Source: Halicephalobus mephisto (lineage: Eukaryota > Nematoda > Chromadorea > Rhabditida > Panagrolaimidae). From it: a stretch of DNA of 64,000 bases. A program made the translations under genes and the position numbers. Shown here piece by piece: positions 1-11,533 of the stretch. The stretch spans positions 1-64,000 of the forward strand of contig SWDT01000055.1 of assembly GCA_009193035.1 (NCBI GenBank). Direction: 5' to 3'. Below the pieces are notes generated by a model. The model searched no databases. It saw nothing but the letters and a program-made list of their open reading frames with translations, and was not told the DNA's origin. Every line of letters starts with the position of its first letter. Within the stretch, counting starts at the first letter, position 1.

Positions 1-553
1 GATAGGTTTGTTGAGGAACAGGAGCTGGTGGTGGTGGTGGTGGGGGAGGAGGAGGAGGAGGTGGAGGGGGAGCAGCAGCTTGGTAAGATTGTTGAGGAAC
101 AGGAGCTGGGGGTGGTGGGGGAGGAGGAGGAGGAGGTGGAGGAGGAGCAGCGGCTTGATAGGTTTGTTGAGGAGCAGCCATAGGTTGAGCATATCCACCA
201 GCGGATTGTTGCTGACTATAATTATAGATAAATGAGTAAATTTCTACCAATATAAAATATTAGAAGAAAAGAAATGTGAGTTAATAGAAGATTGAAGGAT
301 AATCCACAATCAAAAGTTAAGATTACCTGTATCCGGCCTGAGACCAGGCTTGTTGAGCTCCGTAATTCTGTTGAGGGGCGTAGGCCTGGGGTTGAGGGGC
401 ATAGGACTGAGCCTGAGGGGCAAAGGACTGAGCCTGAGGGGCATAAGCCTGGGGTTGAGCGGCGGGTTGGTAGCCGACAGAGGGTCCTGTGGCATAACTG
501 CCTCCAGCAACCGCATAGGCGAACAAGGAGCAGGCCAAGATGGCAGCGAACAT
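1..553 (-). CDS. secreted A/Q/P/Y-rich low-complexity protein, 3' part outside window
   Basis: Two exons are visible: 553..327 and 215..1 (still open at the window edge), joined by a 111-base GT-AG intron with the frame kept (codon split 2+1). The start at 553 gives an ideal signal peptide (MFAAILACSLFAYAVAGG); an in-frame start further upstream would bury it. The mature part is made of short repeats of the type QAYAPQAQS, then, in exon 2, runs of ten or more prolines between AAA and VPQQ blocks. Proteins of this type in nematodes are secreted and often end up in cuticle, eggshell or pharyngeal lining; that role is inferred from composition only. A TATA-like box lies about 80 bases upstream. 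No folded domain is seen. Reading and strand are secure; function is unknown. Confidence 0.8.
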
Positions 554-1520
554 TCTGTACTCAGAAGTTCTGAAAAGTCCAAATAAGTAAGAAGAGCTGA
601 TTGAACTCGATGTTGATAGCAATTTCCGATCTCCTTATATATCTTTAGACCGGGACCATAAGGGTTCTGTCCGTGTACGAAAAACCCGCCTCTTGCCTCG
701 AATAATACGATAGTGACCTTCATATCTGGCCTAAACCAGTTCACCTGCTTCACTCAGAAATCAATGAACTCGTCCGCCTACTCAATTCAGACGGTTCCTG
801 TTATCTCAGAATCAATTACTATGACGCCGATTGTTGGATTCACTTGTTTCCATCCGAGACCTTTTTTCAGAACAATGTTAATTGGCAGTTTTAATTTGTA
901 TGAAAAAATGAAATTCATGTTCAAACAAAGAAGTTCACGTCTGGTTTTTTGCAAATTCAGAAAGTGGAACTAACGGTTGAATGTTTCCCTTTGTAGGTGA
1001 AAAAACAATTTTTTTTATTTTTGTGAAAACTGTAATTGTTTAAATTAAAAGTACTTCATTCATGATCGTTGAAGAATCGTCTTCGAAATAAAATGATTAT
1101 TTGGGATTTTCCGATTGAAAATTGACAAAATCCCAATCGGAGATGTCTTCAGTCTGCTAAAAAACGAATTTTTTGGAAAATTTTCAAAATTTTAAAAATG
1201 TTTTTATTTCTTTCATGTTCAAATTCAGAATCTGCAAAAATCAAATTGGAAGTTTCGATTTTTTGAGAAATTTATTTCCAGACATTCTAACTGAAAGTAT
1301 CAAATCTGAAACCTATACAACTGTCTCCAAGGTTCACTTTTTTCGAAAAAAAAAACAAGTCTGGTTTCTCCGAATGACGTATAGTTCCGATCATGCTGGT
1401 AGCTAATGTGATTGACTTTGGGTTGTTCACAAATGAAAAATTGTATTGATAGTTTATTTCGTTTCAAATTTTTACAAAATTTCAGTAATATTTCATTGAA
1501 AAAATTTAATAGCTTTGATT
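554..1520. other. non-coding interval between two minus-strand secreted genes
   Basis: Holds the promoter of the gene starting at 553 and the 3' flank of the gene ending at 1521. AT-rich; no reading frame with splice or start support was found. Confidence 0.6.
635..641 (-). promoter_or_regulatory. TATA-like box
   Basis: Minus-strand TATATAA about 82 bases before the ATG at 553 of the A/Q/P-rich secreted protein gene. Confidence 0.5.
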
Positions 1521-2132
1521 TTAACGGAAACGTCTGTAGCCAGAAGAAGGAACAGGAGCTTGTTGGGGTGCAGCAACTGGAGGAGGGGGTGCAGAACCTG
1601 GGGAAGAGGGTCCTGGTTGAGAAGCAGAAAATCCGGAAGAATATCCGCCTCTGCCGTCGAAAGTCGCTTCGTTGTTTCTTTCCAGGACCAGTGGGGGGTA
1701 GTTAGCTGGAGCTGCTCCACCGTTGTGCTGGGCTGGGGGATCACGAACCTCAGGACGATGAGACAGAGGGGACTACAAGAATGTCAAATATCATTTTAAT
1801 CAAAAACTTACATTTCCAGGGTAGGCATATTCGTGGTTGTCTTCGCCGTCAGCACCGAATTCAGAAGGATGTTGATAGTAATACTGAGTAGGGGCTCGTT
1901 CGGAGTATTCAGCACCGACATGAGCACCAGAGTGAGGGGCAGCACCCTGAGGGGCAGATAACGGTGAAGACTGGGGTCCAGGGGTCGCCCCGATGGAGTT
2001 GTCGCCGCCACGAACCCATCCTTCTCCTCTATGTTTCTCCAATTCTACTCCAGCACCCATTCCAGTGTCATATCCTCCGGCTAAGACGACACTCAGGAGA
2101 GTGGCAACAGAAATCAACACCTTCAAACCCAT
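1521..2132 (-). CDS. small secreted G/P/A-rich protein, 190 aa
   Basis: Exon 1 is 2132..1812 and exon 2 is 1772..1521, with a 39-base GTAAGT...TTGTAG intron in phase 0; stop TAA at 1521-1523. The start at 2132 gives a clean signal peptide (MGLKVLISVATLLSVVLAG) followed by GGYDTG. The mature chain is rich in Gly, Pro, Ala, Ser, His and Glu, has no cysteine, and ends SSGYRRFR. A longer upstream ATG in the same exon exists but would bury the signal peptide. The composition recalls nematode cuticle or gland surface proteins, and the neighbours on the same strand are secreted and collagen genes, so a cuticle or extracellular role is plausible but unproved. No family was recognised. Confidence 0.8.
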
Positions 2133-4057
2133 ATTGTCGTCAACTGACGAAAACGAAACCAAATGCAACGTTTTTATAAGACGAGAACAACTTATTGTCA
2201 AATCAAAGACGTGTTGACCTAGTCAGAAGTCAACAATAGACCAAACTCGTTTGAAATTTGAATACAATTTTTTCGTAATTATAGGTGTTTTGTTAACACC
2301 TAACTGGACGGGAAACAAAGGCTCCTCGGAGGTGGTGGAACCAAGATGGTTTTAAAACACAATTTAAAAAATTCTTTGTTCACTTAGGTGATAATCGGAA
2401 TTGGAAAAGATTAAAATTATCCAGAATCTAAGAAAATCTAAAATTTCTCAAAATCTCGGAATTTTTCAAAACTATCTAAAACCAAAATTTACGGAAATTT
2501 ACAAAGTTTTTGCAAAATCGGAAAAAATTTAACAAACATGTTCATTCCTAATTTCGTATATAAACAAAAATTGATAAATATTTTTTTGGAATTTTTAAAT
2601 ACTTTAAAAAAGTTTTCCAAAAAATGTAATTTTTAAATTTAAAAGTTTTTAATTATTTTAAAACTTTTAAAACTTCAAAAATCTGTGTCAAAATATTTTT
2701 TTGAAACATTTATTTTTAATTTTATAATCATATGATTTTTTTGATTTTTGAATTCTAACGCAGGAGGAATTTTCAAAAATAAAAAAAAACAATACTTTGT
2801 AAAATTCGTTTCAGGAATCAATTTTTAATTTTTAATTTTTTATATTTTTATATATTTTTATATATTTTTTATATTTTTTATATTTTTATATATTCTTATA
2901 TTTTTAATTTTTTATATTTTTTATAATTTTTACATTTTTATATTTTTTATATTTTTTTATATTTTTACATTTTTTACATTTTTTACATTTTTTTATATTT
3001 TTAAGATTTGTAAAATTCTCTAAATCCATTTTCAAAAATTTTACAATAACATTTATTTTTAATTTTTTTATAATTTCATGATTTTTTGAATTTTCGAACA
3101 GAAAAGTGAATTTTGAAAGTGGAAAAAACGGTAGGCGAAAAAATTCGTCACAGGAACCGACTTTCTTTTCTTTTCTTTTTTATTTTTTTACAACTATTTT
3201 AAAAATTCCAAAAATTCCCGTCTAAACACCTTTATGATAATGTCTATTTGTATTTTAAAAAAGTTATTTTTATTGTTTTTGTTGTTGGAAAGGTCATTGG
3301 TCAAAGACCTTGGCCACACCCGGGTTGATGGCACGATTGACCGTAAATTTTTTAAATTTAATACGTAATTTCCGGAGATTTTTCTTAATAAATCTCAAAA
3401 CTAGTTCCAAGGTGGTTTTTTCGGCTCTTAGACCCTTGCAAGGTCTCTCTCGATCAACAGAAAAATGAACAACAAACAACTTGATGGAACGAAATTGAAC
3501 TATGCCTTCGGGAATTTGCCTTTACGAGTTGCATCATTTCCAAACTGAAAAAATCTAGCAACTAAAATGAAACCGGTTTAGGTATTCATAAAAACTGCAT
3601 TTCTCCACGAAACTTCTACCCTGAGGAATACAATGAAGAACATCAACTGAAAAAATAACACTGGAACATATGTAATAAATAAAAGGTCTATAAAGTATTA
3701 CGGTACTTTATTAAATTCAATATATGAAATATATGGTAAAAGCGAGATTTAATGAAAAAACCGTAAAAAAAGAAATTTTGAAAGCAAATTCGTAGGGAGT
3801 CACTCTCGCGGGATTTTGGCGACTTGGTTCGAACGCCAGGAAATGCGCGGCTGTCGTCGATAGCGTTCCGCTCCAGACTCCCTTGATGACCCTTGTACTC
3901 CGTCAGTCTCCAACGAGGTTGATGTAATTTTCCGATATTCTATATCTATTCTATCAGCTCTAGACATTGGACTAATTGCCCGTAATTTCAAAATTTCGGC
4001 TCCTTGTTCACGAAATAGTTGAACTTCGTCAACTTTCGTTCACTTGATGGGCAATTA
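2133..4057. other. AT-rich intergenic interval with TATATTTTTATA-type low complexity
   Basis: Divergent upstream region of the secreted gene (minus) and the PTIP-like gene (plus). About 2560-3010 is almost pure A/T with irregular repeats of TATATTTTTA and TTTTTACATT. The part from 3780 to 4000 is less AT-rich and may hold the promoter or 5' leader of the PTIP-like gene. No supported coding exon. Confidence 0.6.
2172..2178 (-). promoter_or_regulatory. TATA-like box
   Basis: Minus-strand TATAAAA about 40 bases before the ATG at 2132. Confidence 0.5.
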
Positions 4058-7000
4058 ATGGAGGATAAAACCTCCACAAATCAGTCAATACAACGGTCTT
4101 CACTATATCCTCCATCTCAACCACCGGATCAGCCATCAAGTCCACTAGAAAGACTAGACCCACAGCGCTTGCGGGAGCAAGCAGTTGCTTCTCATCTCGG
4201 ATCCCACTCTTTACAAGGCGTAAGCCGTTTACTCTGCCTCAAACTCCCGATTAAACTTGCTATTTCAGCATTGGTCACCAGCGTCTTCCACAATGAACGT
4301 AAACTCCCCCATTAGGACTCCTGGCAGTGTACAATCTCCCATGACGGTGTCTAGTCAACAAGGACATCATTCCTCAGGTTCGATTTTGCTTTTCATATAT
4401 CAAAATCGTCCGTTTCGCTTTAGGAAGTGTGGACTCCCTGCAACAGTTCACGAATCAACAGCAATTCTTCCCGACAAATGACGGAACTTATGTTCAACAG
4501 CCAGATTCTCGAACTCCAGGAATTCAAAACCCATCTCCCTCTCGGCCACAACTTTGTATGTCGCTTTATATCGAATATGTGAATACATTATGTATGCATT
4601 TCAGCTAGTCCGCCAGCAATGATTTCACATCCCCAATCTCCATATGTCGCCAGAACTCCGAATCCCTCTACTGGGACGCCCAATCCCCAATTCACACAGC
4701 AGCCTGGGCAACCAGGTTTCCATGGTCTGTTTCTTTTAATAATGTTATTATTCTGAGAGTTTTTTAGGCATGCCGTTGAATCCCCAACAAATGTACACAA
4801 CAGGGTCGCAGAATCCCGCAGCTTCTGCTGCTAATACCCAGAGGATCTCTTATCAGATTCAGCCTGGAGCTACACAGTACGCTTACGCAGTTGGTCAGCC
4901 ATCTCAACATCAACCAGGACCTACGCAACAACAATGGATTATCCAGGGGAATCAAGTTGTTCAAACACAGCATTTTTCTGCAGGTCAGACCAGGGTTGCT
5001 GTTCAGCCAATTTCGAGGGTTGTCCAACGTCTACCTCCTGGTTACTCTCAAACCAATATGGTGTACGCCAATATTCCCGGGTCTTCTGCTCCACAAAGAA
5101 TCCAAGTTAGATCTGGTTATGCTCAAGTAGTGACCACGCAAGGTCAAGTTCAACAAGTAATTCAACAACAACCTACTCCTGCTCCTCCCAGAACACCTCA
5201 AACTGCCCAAGTTCCAGCTGGTACTCCAACTACACCTGCTCCTGGAGGCCAAGTTTACGCTACTGGCCAGAATTTTCCTCCGAATTACCAACAACCAGGC
5301 CAGCCTACGGCATTTGTACAAACTGCCCAAGTTCGACCATATCCCGGAAATCATCAAGTCCAACAATCAGGTAAGCCTTTTGATCTTTGGAAATGAACAG
5401 TGTCGAGATTGCGAGCGTTTATTGTTTTCCAACAGGTATGTAAACAAAAAGTATCGCGCTAAATGCATTTAACTGTAAGCTTTTTTATGAAAACGTCCTA
5501 TCGATTCTGTCTTCTGTAAATCTTGTCCGAAGACACTATGTATTCTCTAGCTTAGGTTATAATGGAAGGATTATTTTGAATTTTTTCACGTATTTTGTAA
5601 TTCTTATTCGAAAATTGAAATCTCACGTTATTCTTTAAAAAATTATTGGTTTTTTGGACGATTTATCTCGTGACAAAATTCCTTTTACGGAAGCACTTTA
5701 ATTTTTTCTTATACAATCAAGAACTCTGAAAGAAACGCGTTCGGAGGCCATTTGTCGATTATTTTTTTGTAGCTTGCCCTCCATTCTTTCTTTTTTGATC
5801 CAAAAGATGTTCGAAAAACTTTCTTTAATTCAAATGTTTCATTTATTCGACTTCAGCAGTGTTCAAATTGCATAATATCTGATTAACTCGTACCTGAAGT
5901 TGTATTAAGCATATTTTGCGTAATTTTTATCTACAGAATGTTCTGTTATTTTTACAAAAATTGAATTTGTTATGTATCCTGTTTTCTGTTTTTTTAACTT
6001 TATATTTTCCATTTTTAGATCCTAATCATTTTGCTACTTTGGCAACACCAGGAAACACTGCAGCTCCTAGACAAGCTGTTCCAACTGGACAAGTTCAGCA
6101 ACCTATGACTGTGGGTCATTTTCCTCATCAACGTGGAAATCCTGTGAATATGAGGTCACCTTCGATTATTTCTCCTGGTCAAGGAATACCAATGCCTCAA
6201 CAACAACACATGTCTCGACCTGTTATGAGACCTTTGAATCCTTCTGGTCCTACTCCAGTTCGTCCACCTCATTTCGTTTTTGATAATAATGGATCTCGGG
6301 TTCCTCCGGAGTTGTGTCTCGCTGGATGTCATTTCTTTTTGGCTGAATGTTCTGGAATCGATGCTAGAGAAATTTTGACTATGGTTCGATATTATGGAGG
6401 TGATCTGGAAGTTTTCAAAATGAATGACAGAGTAACTCACGTCATAGGGGAATACATCACGACAAATCCAATTTCTGTTGTAAGTGAATAGAAGTTTCGT
6501 TTTCGGCTCAATATTTGATTTTCAGTTGATTGAACGAATGGAAAGGAAAATTAAAATCTGCACTCTTCAATGGCTAAATGATGTTATTGAGAAAAAGAGA
6601 GTCGAGCCTCCTTATAAGGCCTGTCATCTGCCAGGAATGTTGAATCGAGCAATGTCATTAAGTGATAAAGTAATTTCCGTTACGGGATTTACTGATAAAG
6701 AAATGGTAAATCTAAAATGGATGGTTCAGATGATTGGTGCCAAATTTTGTCCGTATTTGTCGAAACATACGACGTTTTTAGTTGCTAAAAAGTAAGGCTT
6801 TATTCATCAAAAAAATCTAAAAATAATTTTCAGTGCTAGTAGTATCAAAGTGGATAAGGTTAGTCAAATTGTTTCGAATAATACTATCCCTATTGTGAAT
6901 GTCGCTTGGCTATCTGAACTCTATATGGGATCTCCTCAGCCTTTGAGTAATATTCGGGACAGTCGATTTAGTGTTAATACTTATGCTCCCCTTGAAATTG

Positions 7001-7862
7001 GACCTCAATGTGTCTATAGTATTAACGATCAATGCGCTCGTATGATGAATGTTTGGCAGTACAATTTTCCAGTCACAGATGAACATATAATGAGAGGATC
7101 TGAAAATCGTCGTATTGTTCTCGCCGATGAGAGTATTTGTGTCTCGAATAAGTATGTAAAAATGTTCGAAGCGGGTCCAATTCCTACTCAAGAACAAATA
7201 GATGCTGCCGTTAATGTATTAGAAAAAGAGAATACTCGTCCTGATGTTAGTATTGTTCTTAGTGGATTTTCGACGAAAGAAACAGAATTATTATCAAAGA
7301 AAGTTCGAATTCTTGGAGTTAAAGTTGTCGAAAATGTTGAAGAAGCTGATTTTGTTATTGCTCCACAACAATTTAGTCGAACTCCGAGTATTCTGAAAGC
7401 AATAGCCTCCGGGAAAGATATTTTATCTCCGTTATGGATTGTTAACAGTTTTGCTCAGCTTCAATTGGTTCCAACTGAGGATTATTTTCTTCAAGATACT
7501 CATTGTGAGAGGACATTTGTATTTAATCTTTGGTCGTCTATTCTTTCTAATCGAAGACAACCAATCTTCAAAAACACTTGGTTCTATGTAAGCCCAAGTG
7601 TACGACCTTCGCGAACTGAATTGCAGGCAATAATCAAATGTGCCGGAGGCAAGGTCGAAAATTCTCCACCGAGTAAAGCAATTATAGCTAAATTCATTGA
7701 GGTTTGTTTTTTTACAAAGATTTTCAGACTAAAACCCTTTATTGTTCGATTTACTCGACAATGTTAATGTTAACAGTGAAAACTGTAACATGGGCCAGAC
7801 TACTGTTGAAATCTCGTGATGGAAAGAGATTTTGTGATGAAGAGTACTCCAATCCAGCTTAA
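4058..7862 (+). CDS. pis-1: PTIP/PAXIP1-like BRCT-domain protein, 951 aa
   Basis: Nine exons keep frame: 4058-4219, 4269-4377, 4424-4555, 4605-4724, 4768-5370, 6019-6479, 6526-6791, 6834-7701, 7728-7862. Residues 1 to about 450 are a Q/P/S/T-rich linker. From about 460 come four BRCT-like units: GYY-type core at [12 protein letters not shown], then [11 protein letters not shown] with [10 protein letters not shown], then [11 protein letters not shown] with WIVNSF, and a last one with [11 protein letters not shown] and [12 protein letters not shown]. The 3' pattern ([16 protein letters not shown], then [10 protein letters not shown]) matches the C-terminal BRCTs of PTIP, which bind phospho-SQ proteins and work in DNA-damage response and MLL3/4 H3K4 methylation. 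The N-terminal BRCT pair of vertebrate PTIP is not visible upstream. The last intron is only 26 bases; without it the protein stops at 7767 in mid-domain. The stop overlaps the stop of the convergent collagen gene. Confidence 0.85.
7859..7862. other. TTAA shared as stop codon by two convergent genes
   Basis: Bases 7860-7862 are the TAA of the PTIP-like gene and 7861-7859 on the other strand are the TAA of the collagen gene. The claim depends on the short last intron of the PTIP-like gene. Confidence 0.6.
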
Positions 7863-8795
7863 GAACGTCTGTTGAGGAAGACAGCAGAACGGGGTGGGCA
7901 AGGACAGTAGGCAGCGTCGGGTCCGGGAAGACCTGGTCCACCAGGAGTTCCAGGTTGTCCATCGGTTCCAGGTTGTCCTGGGTTTCCGTTGGGTCCAGCA
8001 GGTCCAGCGTTTCCAGGAGCTCCGTCTTGTCCAGGGTTTCCGTTGGGTCCGGGAGGTCCAGCGGGTCCAGGGTTTCCACTGGGTCCAGCAGGTCCAGGGG
8101 CTCCAACTCCACGTTCTCCATCTTGTCCAGGGTTTCCAGGGGGACCAGGGTTTCCAGGTTGTCCATCTTGTCCGGCATCTCCAGGAGGTCCAGGGGGTCC
8201 GGGAGGTCCTTGTCCACCAGATTGTCCAGGGGCACCAGGTTGTCCATCGGGTCCAGGAGGTCCAGGGGGTCCATCGGGACCAGCAGGTCCAGGAGCGCCA
8301 GCAGGGCACTAAAAAGTTTTGTAAGATGGATATGACTCGAAAATTGCTTACCTTGATGCAGGAAGTGTCTTGAGCGGGGCAAGGAGCAGCAGCGTCTCCG
8401 GGAGCTCCATCGTTTCCACGAGGTCCAGGAGTACCGGGTTGTCCAGGGTTTCCAGCGGGTCCAGGAGGTCCTGGGGGTCCAGGTGGGCAGTTAACCTTGG
8501 GTGGCTCGCATTGACACCAAGCGGGAAGACCGTTGAAGTTTTGACGCTTCTGACGGAAGATGCTGTTGAAGGGGTTCTCACGGGGCTTTGATGGTGGAGT
8601 GACGGAGAGTTGAACCTCCATCAATTGAGTCCAGGCATTGTCAGTATCAGCTCTGAAGACTTGGACGCTGTCTTGAACTCGTTCGTTCATCTCATTGATG
8701 GTACTGTAGAGTTGAGGGATGACGACGAGACACGCCACAATGGCGAGTGTCGAACATGCTGAGGCAATGCCTACGACGATTTTGGACTCGTACAT
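7859..8795 (-). CDS. cuticle collagen, 297 aa, [12 protein letters not shown]-terminus
   Basis: Exon 1 8795..8352 and exon 2 8308..7859 flank a 43-base intron in phase 0. The protein starts with the Col_cuticle_N module: one hydrophobic segment (residues 7-29), then a conserved stretch with NAWTQLM. An RQKR site near residue 79 fits cleavage by a BLI-4-type subtilisin protease. Cysteine clusters ([10 protein letters not shown], then [11 protein letters not shown] and CPAG) border Gly-X-Y blocks, as in nematode cuticle collagens, where they make interchain disulfides. The end, [19 protein letters not shown], is the one shared by a large collagen subgroup. It acts extracellularly in the layered cuticle after secretion by the hypodermis. 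A second collagen of another subgroup lies 1.8 kb upstream on the same strand; they are not a recent tandem duplicate. Exact orthologue not assigned. Confidence 0.95.
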
Positions 8796-10598
8796 GGTGC
8801 AGAGTACTGATTTTCCTTTTCTGAAACGGGGTTTTTATAGTCAGCGTGATTTTAGGCGGAGCCATGATTTGATGCGCAACATTTTTGCGGAGGCGTCCAA
8901 AAAGAAGTACTATACGGCTTCTTTATTGATGAACAGCATTCTAGGTTTTGATTTTGCTTTGTGATTGAACCAGTTTTGCAATATAACTAAGGAAATTGGT
9001 TCTATGTTAAATCCTATCACAGTGGTTTTTGATGATATACTTTCTCGGGAAGTTGAAGAGATACATGAAAAAATCAAAAGAGATAATTAGAATAATGAAC
9101 ATTGCCTCAGGGAGATAATTGTGAACAATTACGACAGACGTTCGGGTGCAGGAAATTGGATCTTGTTTTATTATTTCAATCAAATCCGATCATTATTCTT
9201 GAGACGTTTAATCAGGGAAACTCGTTTTAGGAGGATCGACCATACATTATAATCTCTAGCTCATGTGATTTACCATTTTTTCAAAAATTGACTGATTGTG
9301 GAGTTCGTAAGTGATCAAATCGATTAAAAACGAATAAGAAATGCATTATTTTAGCGATATTTTCGGAAGAATTTGTATATTATTCCATCATGAGATACAA
9401 AATTGACACATCGAATGCTTTTGCCATTAATTTTCAACCAGCTAATCAAAGAAACAATATGATGAGACAACCTATTACTCCAAGTCTTCGTACTATTTCG
9501 GCACAAATAAAATGATTTAAATCTTTCATTCCATTTGAAATGAATCTCCTTTTTTTTTTTGAAAATTCCTCACTTTGTATTTTGAATGTCTCAAAAATTA
9601 AAATTGCCTTATAATTTTCCAATATAATAAAAATGATCAATTTTTTAAATTTTTGTCAACCCCGCTATACTTAGGAAAAGCTGGTCCATTTGAAGGAGTT
9701 TTCCTGTTTGAGGCGTGCCCAGAGGCGATATTGTGAAAAGTCCAGTTTGGAATTTACGCAATCGAAAAGAATTCTAATTGGATTGTCACCTTTTAGATTC
9801 GCATCATATACGAAATGCAATATCCCCCCGGACTGGCTTGGATTTTTTTGAAAATGTTTTTGATAAGCAATTTTGATCTGAAAAATATGTTCCCTAACTT
9901 GATTGATTTTGTAGAAAAAAGATGGAGCAGTTTTGAACGTTAGAAACGGGAAATACTACTTTTATTGGGAAAAGGAACGTCTGAATGTCAATGTGTTTTG
10001 CATTCATCTGAAGTTCATTGTTCTTTAAACAAGAATTTCTTGCAAAAAAAAAACATTCTTTACTCAGGTAACGCCGTGGCGGAACCGGACGAGTTCCACT
10101 CTCAAGTTCTGTTGTTTTTTGTTTTGTTTTACAGACGGAAACAGAAGAGATAGAATCTTGAGTAACGGTCACGAAGGTGTTTCGATCGTGAATTCGTGTG
10201 AAACACATGTCTAATTACTAGACAACCTTGAATCTGGACGGGATTGCGGAACCTAGGACACCCTAACCAGTTTATTTTTACCTAATCATCGCACCATCAC
10301 GGTAAACAATGCTTCAAACCCGTTTCTTAATAGTTTTTTTGTTTATCTGAATTTCATCAATATTACCTTTTTCGGAGGAATTTTCTTTGTTATTGAACAA
10401 AAATTTGAGTCATGATTTTTATTTTCTTCTAAAATGTATGCATTTCGAACTACTACATAGTAATTTCGAAGGCATTCTAACCACAAATTTTCTGGCCACA
10501 CGGCTTGACAACAATGGCAGTGGAAATTACAATAAGAGGCGTCAGAAGGTTCGACGCTACTGTTTGAAAAGATAGAATAATATCGTTTAAGCAGAGGC
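8796..10598. other. intergenic interval between two collagen genes
   Basis: Upstream region of the collagen at 7859-8795 and 3' flank of the collagen at 10599-11533. Reading frames of about 100 codons near 9900-10200 lack start and splice context and have no recognisable protein. Nothing else is supported. Confidence 0.6.
8833..8839 (-). promoter_or_regulatory. TATA-like box of collagen gene
   Basis: Minus-strand TATAAAA about 38 bases before the ATG at 8795, close enough to imply a very short 5' leader. Confidence 0.55.
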
Positions 10599-11533
10599 TT
10601 AACGACGAGTTCCATCTTCGAAGAAGACACCACCGTCGATGGCACAGTATTTGGGGCAGATACCCTTTTCTCCAGGGTTTCCAGCAGGTCCAGGTTGACC
10701 GGGTTGTCCAGGGTTTCCATCGGAGCCGGGTTGTCCATCTTGTCCGGGAGGTCCTGGGGGTCCGGGTTGTCCAGGGTGTCCGTCGGGTCCAGGCTGACCA
10801 GCGGGTCCAGGAGGTCCAGGGGGTCCAGTTTGTCCTGAAGAGAAAATTGATTAATATTGATCAGAATGATTCTTTTGGGTAATTCGTATGTGAAAAAGTA
10901 CTTACCAGCAGGTCCAGGAGGTCCGGGCTGAATTCCTTCTCCTTGAGCAGCGGCTCCGTCGTTTCCAGGGGCTCCGGGGTTTCCAGGGGCTCCAGGAGGT
11001 CCGGGAGGTCCCTTTGGTCCAGGTTCTCCAGGAGGAGCTTGAGGTCCAGGAGCACCAGGGTTTCCGTTCGGTCCAGCATCTCCAGCAGGTCCAGGAGGTC
11101 CAGGGGGGCCAGGAGGTCCAGCAGGGCAAGGCTTGCATGGGGGTGGTTGTTGTTGTTGGCAAGGGGCAGTAGCAGGACGTCCAGGGTTTCCAGGGGCTCC
11201 AGGAGCTCCAGGTTTTCCAGGACGACCATCGTTACCAGGAGGTCCAGCAGGTCCAGGTTCACCTCCAGAACAGCAAGAACTACATCTGTCGGCTTGACGA
11301 GCAGTACGATTATGGGCAACAGGGATCATCTTGAGGGTACTGACCTCATTCCAGATGTCCTTAGCAGATCCCTCGCAAAAAGCGATTTGTTGATCCATAT
11401 GTCGACCAACTTGATGAACATAGTTGTGTACCATTGGCAAAGTGACACAAACCGACAAAACGGCAACGATAGAGAAGGCAACCGCCGAGTAGGCGACGAA
11501 GCGGTACGCCTTGATCCTGTACTCGAAATCCAT
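10599..11533 (-). CDS. cuticle collagen, 287 aa, [12 protein letters not shown]-terminus
   Basis: Exon 1 11533..10906 and exon 2 10834..10599 with a 71-base intron; the codon split 1+2 restores Gly. The ATG at 11533 ([12 protein letters not shown]) is preferred to an in-frame ATG 15 bases upstream because it matches the usual start of this group. The N-terminal module has one membrane-like segment ([20 protein letters not shown]) and the motif [14 protein letters not shown] before CSSCCSGG is the expected subtilisin-type processing site. Gly-X-Y blocks are split by [18 protein letters not shown] and end in [19 protein letters not shown], the tail shared by the SQT-3/COL-1 type group. Such collagens are secreted, trimerise and cross-link in the cuticle, and mutants often change body shape. 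Assignment to one C. elegans gene is not safe from memory. Confidence 0.95.

Noticed and set aside
292..753. Several frames with EGHRTEPEGQ repeats on both strands
   Set aside because: Shadows of the QAYAPQ repeats of the secreted protein exon.
3780..3870. tRNA suggested by GGTTCGAACGCC
   Set aside because: No acceptor stem, D arm or anticodon arm could be folded around it. I found no convincing tRNA or rRNA anywhere in the window.
7894..8373. Plus-strand [13 protein letters not shown] collagen-like frame
   Set aside because: It is the antisense of the real collagen. Gly-Pro codon triplets such as GGTCCA read back as TGGACC and give collagen-like text on both strands. It lacks an N-terminal module and cysteines.
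9894..10208. Minus-strand 104-codon frame between the collagens
   Set aside because: No signal peptide, domain, splice support or codon bias.
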